A stretch of DNA of 64,000 bases from assembly GCF_042453785.1 (NCBI RefSeq), contig NC_091661.1, forward strand, positions 27,395,501 through 27,459,500, written 5' to 3'. This document shows, in pieces, positions 34,571 to 47,241 of the stretch. The notes below the pieces were generated by a model. That model was not told the origin of the DNA, searched no databases, and saw only the letters and a list, made by a program, of their open reading frames with translations. The first letter of the stretch is position 1. Each line of letters starts with the position of its first letter. The stretch comes from Malus domestica. Its lineage: Eukaryota > Streptophyta > Magnoliopsida > Rosales > Rosaceae. The translations under genes were made by a program, and so were the position numbers.

Positions 34571-34672
34571 AAATTCGTCAGGTGATGAAAAATGGAATAA
34601 TCTTAGGACACCTTCCTACACAGCAATGATCTTGCTGTGGATGAGAACAACTTTCCATTCTGATGATGATTT
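34571..34672 (+). ncRNA. Candidate box C/D snoRNA 2
   Basis: C-box GTGATGA at 34582-34588 and D-box CTGA at 34660-34663, with outer sequences AATTCGTCA and TGATGATTT able to pair at eight of nine positions (one G-U), the terminal stem expected of box C/D RNAs. The box-to-box length of about 80 nt is usual. It lies ~480 bp downstream of candidate 1 on the same strand, so both could come from one precursor. Guide target not determined. Confidence 0.45.
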
Positions 34673-35213
34673 GTTATTTAAATCTTGGAAGAAAAATTTA
34701 AATTCATTTGTTTGTTTGTTTACGATTTAAACTCACTTCACAAGCTTAATCAATTTTAAAACATAATACAAAATATTTGACATTTATTTCCTATTTTTAC
34801 CATACAAATGGAGAAGGCTATCTCCAAATAATTGGTTGTTGTTAGGATTTTGAATTGTGTGTATAGTGGACCGTTAGATGTCAGGGTCTCATCTTATGAC
34901 AGCGAAATGTACCCGTTAGTTTGATTGCTGCAAAAATTGATGGAATAATAAAAAAATTGAAATGGGCCACTTAGTACGGTATTCTTTTTTACTTATAAGA
35001 GCTTTTGGGTTTTTTTTTCGTTAAATAAAAATTTGAATCACATTATTACTAGTTCATTGTGAGGATAAGTCTATTTCATTTTCTTAGTGTAGATAATATT
35101 GTTTGTTCAAACAAAAAAATAAAATTTTTGAAACTGAGAGACTTTTGTATCTCGGTTACAAATTGCGATTATAGGATGGGGACAGAAGATATGAAGAGAC
35201 TTTAAGAAAAAAC
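34673..35213. other. Spacer with SINE and LINE traces
   Basis: Around 35028-35112 the plus strand matches the 3' half of the SINE at 56974-57146 (CACATTATTACTAG, CATTGTGAGG, TAGTGTAGATAATAT). Around 35160-35213 there is a fragment of the LINE tail seen at 22.6 kb. No gene is supported. Confidence 0.55.
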
Positions 35214-35362
35214 GTAGAGTGTTTGAAACTAACAAAAAATTTGATACAAAATCAGGTTCAATTGTGTATGAAGATTCTTACAACTACCTCTTTGTAGAGA
35301 CTTTCATGCTAATGGTTTACCAAAGGCATTAATGCAATGAAGAAAATTTGATGACATAGTTA
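35214..35362 (+). repeat. Left flanking direct repeat of the composite fossil
   Basis: About 150 bp (GTAGAGTGTTTGAAACTAAC ... TGATGACATAGTTA) recurs with few differences at 46897-47055, so the two copies bracket the composite Athila fossil. The start resembles the 3' tail of a LINE, not an LTR end. Confidence 0.85.
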
Positions 35363-36429
35363 TATCATTGCTCACATTACTATTCATCCATTCATGCTGT
35401 GCACTTCCTCTATAAAAGGAAGTGTGTGTGGCAGCCATTACAATCAGTTTTTGCTTAATCATTCATCCTCATTTCAATACAACATTCATCTAAACATATC
35501 AATTCATCTTCACATCCATTCCTCCATACCACCAAAACAAAATATTCAAATACTCACCAACACCTTGTGTCGTAGCAAAGGAAGGGAAGGAAAGTGCTTG
35601 GATGTGCTTGCGATCCAACTTGGATCGTTTGAGCGTTTATGTGTTTTCTTTTTTCTGTTTTCAATGTCTTAATTTGTTTATCTTTGCTTTGTAAGTATGA
35701 GGAACTAAACCTTCTTAGCTAGAGGGAATTTGAAACCATGTTCATGCTTACAATATGATTTGATTACTTTTAGTTGTGATTCATAAGTTATGAATTCAAT
35801 TTACTTATCCATTTGAATTAAAACTGATTTGTGTGTGTTGGTTGAGAGTGGACACTTAATTTTTAAGCATAAATCTGATGCTAGGATATAAGAGAGTTTC
35901 ATCTAATCGTTATGAACTTATATTCACAAGTAGTGAAGGTTGCTCGTTACAACCGTATTAAGTAAATTCTTAGTATAAGTTTCATGCAATTCATAGTTAC
36001 AAGTGTTTCGTCAATACTTATGATTTTCATAGAACTTAATAATTATTGTTTGTATCTCTATTATGCAATTTATGTAGGGAATTTGTGGGGAATGCTTTGG
36101 GTTGTTGTATGCAATCATACAATTCAATGAAATTAAGAAAATCTGAGGGTTAATTAGTGCAATTCACAGTTAATCTGGGGCGTTGAGAATTCGTAGTTTA
36201 TTGAAAAGCAACTGGAAATCGTTTTGTTTGCAAGTGCGTCATGTGTGGAGAAGAACCTCATAACTAGTCTTCTATCCATTCAATTTACTCAAATTCATGC
36301 AAATTTCATTAGTTCTTTAATTTACTTGTTTTGTTTTCAAATTCGTCAAAACCGAAACCTCATTTACCTTGTTGAGTCATATTAGTTAGTTACTGACCTT
36401 GTTTGTTTTCTTGTTTTAGATACTAGTTT

Positions 36430-39400
36430 ATGACTTAGAGTTATCATTCGGTTCGTGAGCATATCTTGGAATTTGATGACAATTTTGAGAGGACTTTGAG
36501 AAGGAATAGGAATCAGCAAGATCGTAACCCACCTATTCCTGAACCTGAGTTTGAAGAATACTTGAAGAAGAAGAGGAATATCCCAACATGGCAGCGGACA
36601 ATCGAACAATCAAGAAGCTTTCCGCTTCGGGATTGGACAATGCCGCTCCCCTATGCATCCAGTACCCCATGGCTACCCTAAGGAAGACGGACGAGTTCGA
36701 ATTGAAATCAAGTTTGTTGCATCACATTCCTAAGTTCCACGGGATGTCCATGTAAGATCCTAATAAACACTTGAAGGAGTTTGATGTTGTTTGTTCGAGT
36801 ACGACTCTCGTGAATGTTGATAGAGCATTTTGAAGATGAAGGCCTTTCCATTTTCTCTCTTGGACAATGCTAAAGATTGGTTGTATGAACTAGCTCCCGA
36901 AACTGTCACAGCATGGGAGAGTATGAAATGGGCGTTTTTGAAGAAGTTTTTCCTGACTTCTCGAGTCATTCTTCTACGCAAAAGGATTAGTGGCATTTAG
37001 CAAAACCAAGGTGAAACCTTTTCAACTTATTATGAACGTTTTAAGACCCTTGTTGCTTCATGTCCATATCACCAAATGAAGGAGAAGCTTATTCTTCAAT
37101 ATTTCTAAGAAGGGCTTCTACCAATTGAACGCCAAATGCTAGATGCCTCGGCGGGAGGAGCTTTGGTGGACAAAACACCTATGTTTGCCAAGACACTAAT
37201 CGCAAACCGTGCATTGAATGCACAACAATACGAAGGCATTGGGTAAAGGGACACCTCACGACAGCAAGTGAATGAGGTAAGTTCCACATCCGACATTCAA
37301 TCGCAATTAGCTAATCTTACTTCCATTGTGTCTCAGATGGCCGAAGGAATGAGGATGAAAGAACCAAGTGTATGTGGTGTGTGTTCTATCCAAGGACTTG
37401 CTTTTGAAAAGTGCCCTCAATTGATTGAAAATGGTGGATGGGAAAGCGCTAATGCAATTGGATTTCAAAGCCAAAACCAGCTAAGGAACGATCCATATTC
37501 TAATACGTACAATCCAGGTTGGAGAAACCATCCAAATTTCAAGTGGAGGGAGCTCTAACAACCTCAACAACAAGGAGGCTTTAGGCAGCAACCTCTGGGC
37601 TTCTATACCAAGCAATATGCACCAACACAAGCTTCACAACAACCTGCCCAAAACACCTCAAGTACATCTTTTGATAATGACACACTTCTTAAGTTACTCA
37701 CCAATTTGTCTCAAGGGGCAAGAAAATCAAGCCATAACAATGCAAAACCAAGACAAAAGAGTGGACCAAATAGAGAAGCAAATTGGGCAGATTGCGGAGT
37801 TTGTGGGACAATTCAGAGAGTAAGGTAAGTTGCCTAGTTCAACCGTTATCAACCTGAATGGAGGATTTGAATCTGCCAAAGCCATGAGTTTGCGAGGTGG
37901 AAAACAAGTTGGATATGATCCCCAATCTTCCAAATTACGTTCCAATGAGGTTGAAAAGTTGATAATTGAAGAGGATGAGCAAAGCACCCCCACGGCAAGG
38001 GTGGAAACACCTTTGCTACCGGCCCTAAATGCTCTTAAACTATCCAATTCGGCTAACAAAGGTAAGGAAGTTCCAATTTTGATTAAATTTAACGTTGTTC
38101 CTCCAAATGTACCATTTCCTCGTAGGTTTATGCAATCAAAGAAGGAGGAGACTGAAAATGATATTTTGGAAACGTTTAAAAAAGTTCAAGTTAATATACC
38201 ACTTTTGGATGTAATTAAGCAAGTTCCAAGGTATGCCAAGTTTTTAAAAGAATTTTGCACAACTAGGAAAAGAATTTCGAGCAAGGAGGTTGTCAAGGTA
38301 AGTGAAAATGTCTTAGCTGTTTTACAACGTAAACTACCCACTAAATGAAAGGATTCGGGTAGTTTTATCATTCCTTGTGTAATTGGTAATACTCGTTTTG
38401 AATCTGCCATGTTAGACTTATGTGCATCTATAAATGTCATGCTTTATTCAATCTATGCATCTATGCACTTAGGTGAATTGAAAAATGATGGTGTGATTAT
38501 ACAATTGGCCGATCGATCTAATGTCTATCCAAAGGAAGTTTTGGAAGATGTTTTAGTGCACGTCAATCACTTAATCTTTCCGGCGGATTTCTACGTGCTT
38601 GAAATGGACGAGTCGGACCATTCCCCTACATTGCCCATCCTTCTTGGACGGCAATTCATGAAAACTGCCCGTACTAAGATTGATGTGTTTAATGAAAATT
38701 TGACGATGGAATTTGATGGGAAGTTCAATTTCAATCTTTCTGATTCTATCAAGTATCCTAGTGAGGATCACTCATGTTTTTCTATTGATATATTTGCTTC
38801 TTGGCAGATGACCATTTTGAACAATTGAATGATGATGCACTTGAATTGGTCATTGCACGATGAATGGACATTCAAAACAATGAAGTAGTAACCATGCACC
38901 TTCACGGCATGAATGATTTTTCCCTTGCCGTACCTCTTAATGAAGACGTGATTGAGATGGTGGCTGCCCTTGAATCATTGCCACTACAATTTGGTAAGTT
39001 TTTGGACCCAATTTCCATTTCAGTTTCTGTTAATAAGTTACTTCCCTCAGTTGTGCAGCCACTTACACTTGAACTTAAGTCATTGCCAAGCCATTTAAAG
39101 TACGTTTTCTTGGACGATGATGAGACATTACCCGTCATCATCTCAAGCACACTCACTGCATAAGAGGATGACAAGTTGGTAAGGGTGCTAAGGGAGTACA
39201 AAACAACAATTGGGTGGACATTGGCCGACATAAAAGGAATCAGTCCCACCACTTGCATGCATCGCATACTTTTGGAGGAAGGGTATAAAACATATCGAGA
39301 AGCTCAACGCCGACTCAACCCTTCGATGATGGAAGTTGTGAAGAAGGAAATAATCAAGCTTTTAGATTGTGGAGTGATCTATCCTATTTTCGATAGTCGT

Positions 39401-40105
39401 TGGATTTCGCCCGTTCAATGTGTTCCAAAGAAATCCGGAGTAACTGTGGTGACAAATGCCGAAAATGAGCTTGTGCCTACTCGAATCCAAACAGGTTGGA
39501 GTGTGTGTATCGATTATAGGAAGCTCAACGCCACCATTAGGAATGACCACTTCCCTCTGCCATTCATTGATCAAATGCTTGAGAGGTTAGCGGGTTATGT
39601 TTTCTATTGTTTTTTTATGGTTATTCTAGTTATAATCAAATTGTCATAACACCCGAGGACCAAGAAAAAACCACTTTCACATGCCCTTTTGGTACATTTG
39701 CTTATCGTCGCATGCCATTCGGTTTATGTAATGCACCTGCCACATTTCAAAGATGCATGATGATCATATTTTCTGATTATTTTGAGAAAATTATTGAAGT
39801 TTTTATGGATAATTTCAGCGTTTTTGGTGATTCATTTGATGATTGTTTGTATAATCTCAGTTTGATCTTAAAACGATGTGTTGAAACTAACCTTGTTCTC
39901 AATAGGGAAAAATGTCATTTCATGGTTAAACAAGGCATAGTTTTAGGACATATCATCTCTGAAAAAAGAATGGAGGTTGATAAATCAAAGATCTATCTTG
40001 TACGTCACTTACCCTCTCCTACTTCAGTTAGAGAGGTTTGTTCTTTTCTTGGACATGCAGGTTTCTATCGAAGATTTATAAAAGATTTTTCAAAGGTTTC
40101 TCCAA
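36430..40105 (+). mobile_element. Forward gag-protease-RT half of the Athila fossil
   Basis: Gag-type sequence (HIPKFHGMS, YNPGWRNHPNF) is followed by an aspartic-protease-like region (ILLGR, VYPKEVLEDV) and by reverse transcriptase (FPLPFIDQML, CPFGTFAYRRMPFGLCNAPA). This order is normal for Ty3/gypsy. The half ends within the RT-RNase H linker. It is broken in several places and is a fossil. Confidence 0.9.
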
Positions 40106-40240
40106 TCCGGTGGAGCAATAATGGGAGAAACCTTCAAACAACTCAAGGAGTTGCTGACCACGGCTCTCATTATTGCTCTACCGGATTGGAGAAACCTTTG
40201 AGAAATCTTTGATAAATCTTCGATAGAAACCTGCATGTCC
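40106..40240. repeat. Fold-back centre of the Athila fossil
   Basis: The sequence CAAAGGTTTCTCCAATCCGG at 40094-40113 returns as its reverse complement at about 40179-40198, and the arms continue outward without a break. The loop of about 45 bp (TTCAAACAACTCAAGGAGTT inside) is itself RT-linker sequence that occurs only once. Confidence 0.88.
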
Positions 40241-43200
40241 AAGAAAAGAACTAACCTCTCTAACCGAAGTAGGAGATGGTAAGTAACGTATAAGATCGAT
40301 CTTTGATGTATCAACTTCCATTCATTTTTCAGAGATGATATGTCCTAAAACTATGCCTTGTTTAAACATGAAATGACATTTTTCCCAATTGAGAACAAGG
40401 TTAGTTTCAACACATCGTTTTAAGATCAAACTGAGATTATGCAAACAACCATCAAATGAATCACCAAAAACGCTGAAATCATCCATAAAAACTTCAATAA
40501 ATTTCTCAACATAATCAGAAAATATGCTCATCATGCATTTTTGAAATGTGGCAGGTGCATTACATAAACCAAATGGCATGCGACGATAAGCAAATGTACC
40601 AAAGGGGCATGTGAAAATGGTTTTTTCTTGGTCCTCAGGTGTTATGACAATTTGATTATAACCATCAAGAAAACAATAGAAAGCATAACCCGCTAACCTT
40701 TCAAGCATTTGATAAATGAATGGCAAAAGGAAGTGGTACTTCCTAGTGGTGGCGTTGAGCTTTCTATAATCGATACACACCCTCCAACTTGTTTGGATTC
40801 GAGTAGGCACAAGCTTATTTTTGGCATTTGTCACCACAGTTACTCTAGATTTCTTTGGAACACATTGAACAGGCGAAACCCAACGACTATCGGAAATAGG
40901 ATAGATCACTCCACAATTTAAAAGCTTGATTCCTTCATTCTTCACAACTTCCATCATTGGAGGGTTGAATCGGCATTAAGCATCTTGAGATGTTTTAGAC
41001 CCCTCCTTCAAAAGTATGTGATGCATGCAAGTGGTGGGACTGATTTCTTATATGTCGGCCAATGTCCACCCAATTGCTGTTTTGTACTCCCTTAGCACCC
41101 TTACCAACTTGTCCTCCTCTTGTGCCGTGAGTGTGCTTGAGATGATGACGGGCAATGTCTCATCATCGCCAAAGAAAACGTACTTTAAATGGCTTGACAA
41201 TGGCTTAAGTTCAAGTGTAGGTGGCTGCACAACTGAGGAAAGTAACTTATTAGCCGAAACTGAAATGGAAATTGGGTCCAAAAACTTACCAAATTGTAGT
41301 GGCAATGATTCAATGGCAGCCACCATTTCAATCACGTCTTCATTAGGGGGTACGACAAGGGAAAAATCATTCATGCCATGAGGGTGCATGGTTATTGCTT
41401 CATTGTTTTGAATGTCCATTCCTCGTGCAATGACCAATTCAAGTGCATCGTCATTCAATTGTTCAAAATGGTCCTCTGCCAAAGAAGCAAATACATCAAT
41501 AGAAAAACATGAGTGATCCTCACTAGGATACTTGATAGAATCAGAAAGATTGAAATTGATAACTTCCCCATCAAATTCTATCGTCAAAGTTTCATTAAAC
41601 ACATCAATCTTAGTACGGGCAATTTTCATGAATGGTCGTCCAAGAAGGATGGGCAATGTAGGGGAATGGTTCGACTCGGCCATTTCAAGCACGTAGAAAT
41701 CCGCCGGAAAGATTAAGTGATTGACATGCACTAAAACATCTTCCAAAACTCCATTTGGATAGACATTAGATCGATCGGCCAATTGTATAATCACACCATC
41801 ATTTTTCAATTCGCCTAAGTGCATAGATTGAATAAGGCATGACATTTATATCTAACATGGCAGATTCAAAACGAGTATTACCAATTACACAAGGAATGGT
41901 AAAACTACCCGGATCCTTGCATTTAGTGGGCATTTTACGTTGTAAAACAGCTGAGACATTTTCACTTACCTTGACAATCTCCTTGCTCGAAATTCTCTTC
42001 CTAGTTGTGCAAATTTCTTTTAAAAACTTGGCATACCTTGGAACTTGCTTAATTGCATCCAAAAGTGGTATATTAACTTGAACTTTTCTAAACGTTTCCA
42101 AAATATCCTTTTCAGTCTCCTCCTTCTTTGATTGCATAAACCTACGAGGAAATGGTACATTTGGAGGAACAACGTTAGAATTAATCAAAATTTGGAACTT
42201 CCTACCTTTGTTGGCCGAATTGGATGGTTTAGGAGCATTTGGGGCCTGTGGCAAATGTGTTTCCACCCTTGCCGTGGGGGTGCTTTGCTTATCCTATTCA
42301 ATTATCAACTCTTCAACCTCATTGGAACATGATTTGGAAGGTTGGGGATTAGATCCATCTTGTTTTCCACTTCGCAAACTAAAGGCTTTGGCAGATTCGA
42401 ATCCTCCCTTTGGGTTGACAACGGTTGAACTAGGCAATTTACCTTGCTCTCTAAATTGTCCTAAAACTCCGCAATCTGCCCAATTTGCTTCTCCATTTAG
42501 TCCACTCTTTTGTCTTGGTTTTGCATTGCTTTGGCTTGATTTTCTTGCCCCCTGAGACAAATTGGTGAGTAACTTAAGAAGTGTGTCATTATCTAAAGAT
42601 GTACCTGAGGTGTTTTGGGCAGGTTGTTGTGGGGCTTGTGTTGGTGCGTATTGCTTGGTATAGAAGCCCGGAGGTTGCTGCCTAAAGCCTCCTTGTTGTT
42701 GAGGTTGTTGGGGCTCCCTCAACTTGAAATTTGGATGGTTTCTCCAACCTGGATTGTACGTATTAGAATATGGATCGTTCCTTGGCTGGTTTTGGCCTTG
42801 AAATCCAATTGCATTATCGCTTTCCCATCCACCATTTTCAATCAATTGAGGGCACTTTTCAGAGGCATGTCTTTGGATAGAAACACACCACATACACTTG
42901 GTTCTTTCATTCTCATTCCTTCGGCTATCTGAGACACAATGGAAGTAAGATTAACTAATTGCGATTGAATGTCGGATGTGGAACTTACCTCATTCACTTG
43001 CTGCCGTGGGGTGTCCCTTTGCCCAATGCCTTCATATTATTGTGCATTCAATGCACGGTTTGCGATTAGTGTCTTGGCAACCATAGGTGTTTTGTCCACT
43101 AAATCTCCTTCCGCCGAGGCATCTAGCATTTGACGTTCAATTGGTAGAAGCCCTTCGTAGAAATATTGAAGAATAAGCTCCTCCTTCATTTGGTGCTATG

Positions 43201-43845
43201 GACATGAAGCAACAATGGTTTTAAAACGTTCATAATAAGTTGGAAAGGTTTCACCTTGGTTTTGCTGAATGCCACTAATCCTTTTGCGTAGAAGAATGAC
43301 TCGAGAAGTTGGGAAAAACTTCTCCAAAAACGCCCGTTTCATACTCTCCCATGATGTGACAGTTCCGGGAGCTAGTTCATACAACCAATCATTAGCCTTG
43401 TCCAAGAGAGAAAAGGGAAAGACCTTCATCTTCAAAATGCTTACATCAACATTCACGGGAGTCATACTCGAACAAACAACCTCAAACTTCTTCAAGTGTT
43501 TATTAGGATCTTCCATGGACATCCCGTGGAACTTAGGAATGTGATGCAACAAACTTGATTTCAATTCGAATTTGTCCGTCTTCCCTAGGGCATGGGGTAT
43601 TGGATGCATAGGGGAGAGGCATTGTCCAATCCCGAAGCGGAAAGCTCATTGATTGTTCGATTGTCCGCTGCCATGTTGGGTTCTTCCTCTTCTTTTTCAA
43701 GTGGATGTTCTTCAAACTCAGGTTCAGGAATAGGTGGGTTACGATCTTGCTGATTCCTATTCCTTCTCAAAGTCCTATCAAAATAGTCGTCAAAGTCCAA
43801 GATATGCTCACGAACCGGATGAGAACTCCGAGTCATAAACTAGTA
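40240..43845 (-). mobile_element. Inverted gag-protease-RT half of the Athila fossil
   Basis: On the minus strand the same gag, protease and RT signatures appear as in the forward half, in the correct order from 43845 down to 40240, collinear with it in mirror image. Several stretches here stay open longer than in the forward half. It is likewise broken. Confidence 0.9.
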
Positions 43846-45149
43846 CCTAAAACAAGAAAACAAACAAGGTCAGTATCTAACATAAAAACACATGAAAATA
43901 AACAAAAAGAAATAACAAGTAGGGATCGTTCTGGACCGGGGATTAGGAGGGCATGCTAATAACCTCTAAACAAACTTAAAAACATATAAACAAAGTTAAA
44001 AACACTAAACTAGACTCAAAGAACTCAAAACAAACTCAAAAGACTCAAAACAAACTCAAAAGACTCAAAACAAGCTAACAACCCTCAAATTTGCCTAAAA
44101 ACACAAACTGGGGAGATTTGGACTCTAAACACACTTTTGGACGAATTTTGGTTTTCACTTTGTTCGAAACACTTAAAAACACAAACTAAATCAGTTTCTA
44201 ACTAATATGACTCAACAAGGTAAATGGGGTTTTGGTTTTGACGAATTTGAAAACAAAACAAGTAAATTAAAGAACTAATGAAATCTGTATGAATTTGAGT
44301 AAATTGAATGGATGAAAGACTAGCTAGGAGGTTCTTCTCCACACATGACACACTTGCACACAAAACGATTTCCAGTTGCTTTTCAATAAACTACGAATTG
44401 TCAACGCCCCAGATTAACTGTGAATTGCACTAATTAACCCTTAGATTTTCCTAATTTCATTGAATTGGATGATTGCATACAACAACCCGAAGCATTCCCC
44501 ACACGTTCCCTACATGAATTGCATAATAGAGATACAAGCAAGAATCATTAAGTTCTATGAAAATCATAAGCATTAACGAAACACTTGTAACTATGAATTG
44601 CATGAAACTTATGCCAAGAATTTACTTAACACAGTTGTGACGAGCAACGTTTACTACTTGTGAATATAAGTTCATAACAATTAAGTGAAACCCCCATATA
44701 TTCTAGCATCAGATTTATCCATGAAAATTAAGTGTGTACTCTCAAACAACACACACAAATCAGTTTTTGCTTAATCATTCATCCCCATTTCAATACAACA
44801 TTCATCCAAACACATCCATTCCTCCAGACAACCAAACCTTCAAACACTCACCAACACCTTGTGTCGTAGTAAAGGAAGGCAAGGAAAATGCTTGGACGTG
44901 CTTGCTGTCCTACTTGGATCGTTGGAGCGTTTAGGTGTTTTCTTTCTTTTGTTTTTAATGTCTAAATTTGTTTATCTTTGCTTTGTAAGTATGAGGAACT
45001 AAACCCCCCTTAGCTAGGGGGAATTTGAAACCATGTTTATGCTTGCAATATGATTTGATTACTTTCAGTTGTGATTTCGTGTGTTTGTAGGTTCAAATAA
45101 CAAAGTTGGCAAGAAAGTGCTATTTTGAGCATTTTGGAGCAGTTTTGGG

Positions 45150-45526
45150 CCAAGATTGGATAGTGCAATCATGGAGATATGAGGATGGACGTTTTTGAAT
45201 ATTAGAATGCTAGAAATCAGCATGTGTATGTGCAAGTGTGTTGGCTTACAACTACAAACATTCATATACGACATGGGCATAAAATATGGTGATTGCTAGC
45301 TGAAATGATGAAGAACATGTGTGTGTGCAAGTGTAATAGCTGCTACATGTGGAAATAAAGATAGAAAACAACACACACACATGCAAAGAACAGAGAGACA
45401 ACATTCATACACGACATTTGTAGTTGTAGGTCAACATACTTGCACATATACATGCTGATTTCTAGCCGTCTAATCTTCAAAAACGTTCATCCTCATGTCT
45501 CCATGCTTGCACTATCCAATCTTGGT
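45150..45526. repeat. Second inverted repeat in the non-LTR part of the fossil
   Basis: About 45150-45262 (GATTGGATAGTGCAATCATG ... TTACAACTACAAA) pairs with about 45418-45526 (TTTGTAGTTGTAGGTCAACA ... TGCACTATCCAATC). The arms of about 110 bp are separated by about 155 bp. This is a further fold-back, distinct from the one at 40.1 kb. Confidence 0.8.
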
Positions 45527-46896
45527 CCAAAACTGCTCCAAAATATGCTCATACCAATTTCGAACTCCACAAATTGAAACACACAACACTCAAGATTGAA
45601 GTCAAGGGTTGTAACAGGGTTTGGGGGTAATGACTAACAAAAAAAGGGTAGGAATAACAAACGTTCTTAAAGCGATAATTAACCCTCAGATTTTCCTAAT
45701 TTCATTGAATTGGATGATTGCATACAACAACCCAAAGCATTCCCCACAAGTTCCCTACATGAATTGCATAATAGAGATACAAGCAAGAATCATTAAGTTC
45801 TATGAAAAGCAATACAACCTTCATCCAAACACATCCATTCATCTTCATATCCATTCCTCCATACAACCAAACCTTCAAACACTCACCAACACCTTGTGCC
45901 GTAGCAAAAGAAAGGAAGGAAAGTGATTGGACGTGCTTGCTGTCCAACTTGGATCGTTGGAGCGTTTATGTGTTTTCTTTCTTTTGTTTTTAATGTCTAA
46001 ATTTGTTTATCTTTGCTTTGTTAGTATGAGGAACTAAACCCCCCTTAGCTAGGGGGAATTTGAAACCATGTTCATGCTTGCAATATGATTTGATTACTTT
46101 CAGTTGTGATTCATAAGTTGTGAATTCAATTTACTTATCCATTTGAATTAAAACTGATTTGTGTGTGTTGGTTGAGAGTGCACACTTAATTTTCATGCAT
46201 AAATTTGATGCTAGGATATATGAGAGTTTTGCCTAATCGTTATGAACTTATATTCACAAGTAGTGAAGGTTGCTCGTCACAACCGTGTTAAGTAAATTCT
46301 TGGCATAAGTTTCATGCAATTCATAGTTACAAGTGTTTCGTTAATGCTTATGATTTTCATAGAACTTAATGATTCTTGGTTGTATCTCTATTATGCAATT
46401 CATGTAGGGAACTTGTGGGGAATGCTTTGGGTTGTTGTATGCAATCATCCAATTCAATGAAATTAGGAAAATCTGAGGGTTAATTAGTGCAATTCACAGT
46501 TAATCTGGGGCGTTGAGAATTCGTAGTTTATTGAAAAGCAACTGGAAATCATTTTGTTTGCAAGTGTGTCATGTGTGGAGAAGAACCTCCTAGCTAGCCT
46601 TCCATCCATTCAATTTACTCAAATTCGTGTAGATTTCATTAGTTCCTTAATTTACTTGTTTTGTTTTCAAATTCGTCAAAACCAAAACCCCTTTTACCTT
46701 GTTGAGTCGTATTAGTTAGAAACTGATTTAGTTTGTGTTTTTAAGTGTTTCGAACCAAGTTAAAACCAAAATTCGTCCAAAAGTGTGTTTAGAGTCCAAA
46801 TCTGCCCAGTTTGTGTTTTTAGACAGATTTGAGCGCTTTTAGCTTGTTTTGAGTCTTTTGAGTTTGTTTTGAATTCTTTGAGTCTAATTTAGAGAA

Positions 46897-47055
46897 GTAG
46901 AGTGCTTGAAACTAACAAAAAATTTGATACAAAATCAGGTTAAATTGTGTTTGAAGATTCATACAACTACCTCTACTTGCTTTTTTGCAGAGACTTTCAT
47001 GCTAATGGTTTACCAAAGGCATTAATGCAAGGAAGAAAATTTGATGACATAGTTA
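46897..47055 (+). repeat. Right flanking direct repeat of the composite fossil
   Basis: Partner of 35214-35362; it carries one extra ~10-bp stretch and a few substitutions. It starts abruptly where the truncated leader stops. Confidence 0.85.
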
Positions 47056-47118
47056 AACAATTAATGTGACGTCACTTCTTAGTGGCACTGTAACATGCTT
47101 GTATTTGTCTCGTAAAAA

Positions 47119-47241
47119 AATGTTACGGAGACTAAATTTGAAAACAAAATAATGTGTTACCAATAGAAATGAGCACTTAATAAATCAATCATTAACTTTA
47201 TGTTCTTTAGCCTACAAATTTATTTTCTCCAGTATTTCCCA
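47119..47241. mobile_element. MITE, family M1 copy 5
   Basis: Starts near TGTTACGGAGACTAAATTTG and ends near CAAATTTATTTTCTCCAGTA, with the family phrase AATAATGTGTTACCAATAG. It lies 64 bp after the composite fossil's right repeat. Confidence 0.6.

Larger units (their letters stand above)
35385..46893. mobile_element. Composite, folded-back Athila-type Ty3/gypsy fossil
   Basis: Order of parts: LTR-like segment forward (35385-36390, TATA box at 35411-35418); gag, protease and RT forward (about 36430-40105); fold-back centre near 40136; RT, protease and gag inverted (about 40240-43845); leader and part of the LTR inverted (43846-44740); LTR part forward (44743-45074); a non-LTR segment with its own inverted repeat (45075-45670); LTR part inverted (45675-45805); LTR part forward (45806-46690); truncated leader forward (46690-46893). 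Gag and pol resemble the Athila lineage (non-chromoviral gypsy). No integrase is seen, so both halves stop in RT. All coding parts are broken repeatedly. In one 305-nt stretch compared by eye the two arms differ by about 6%, implying a considerable age. Confidence 0.88.
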
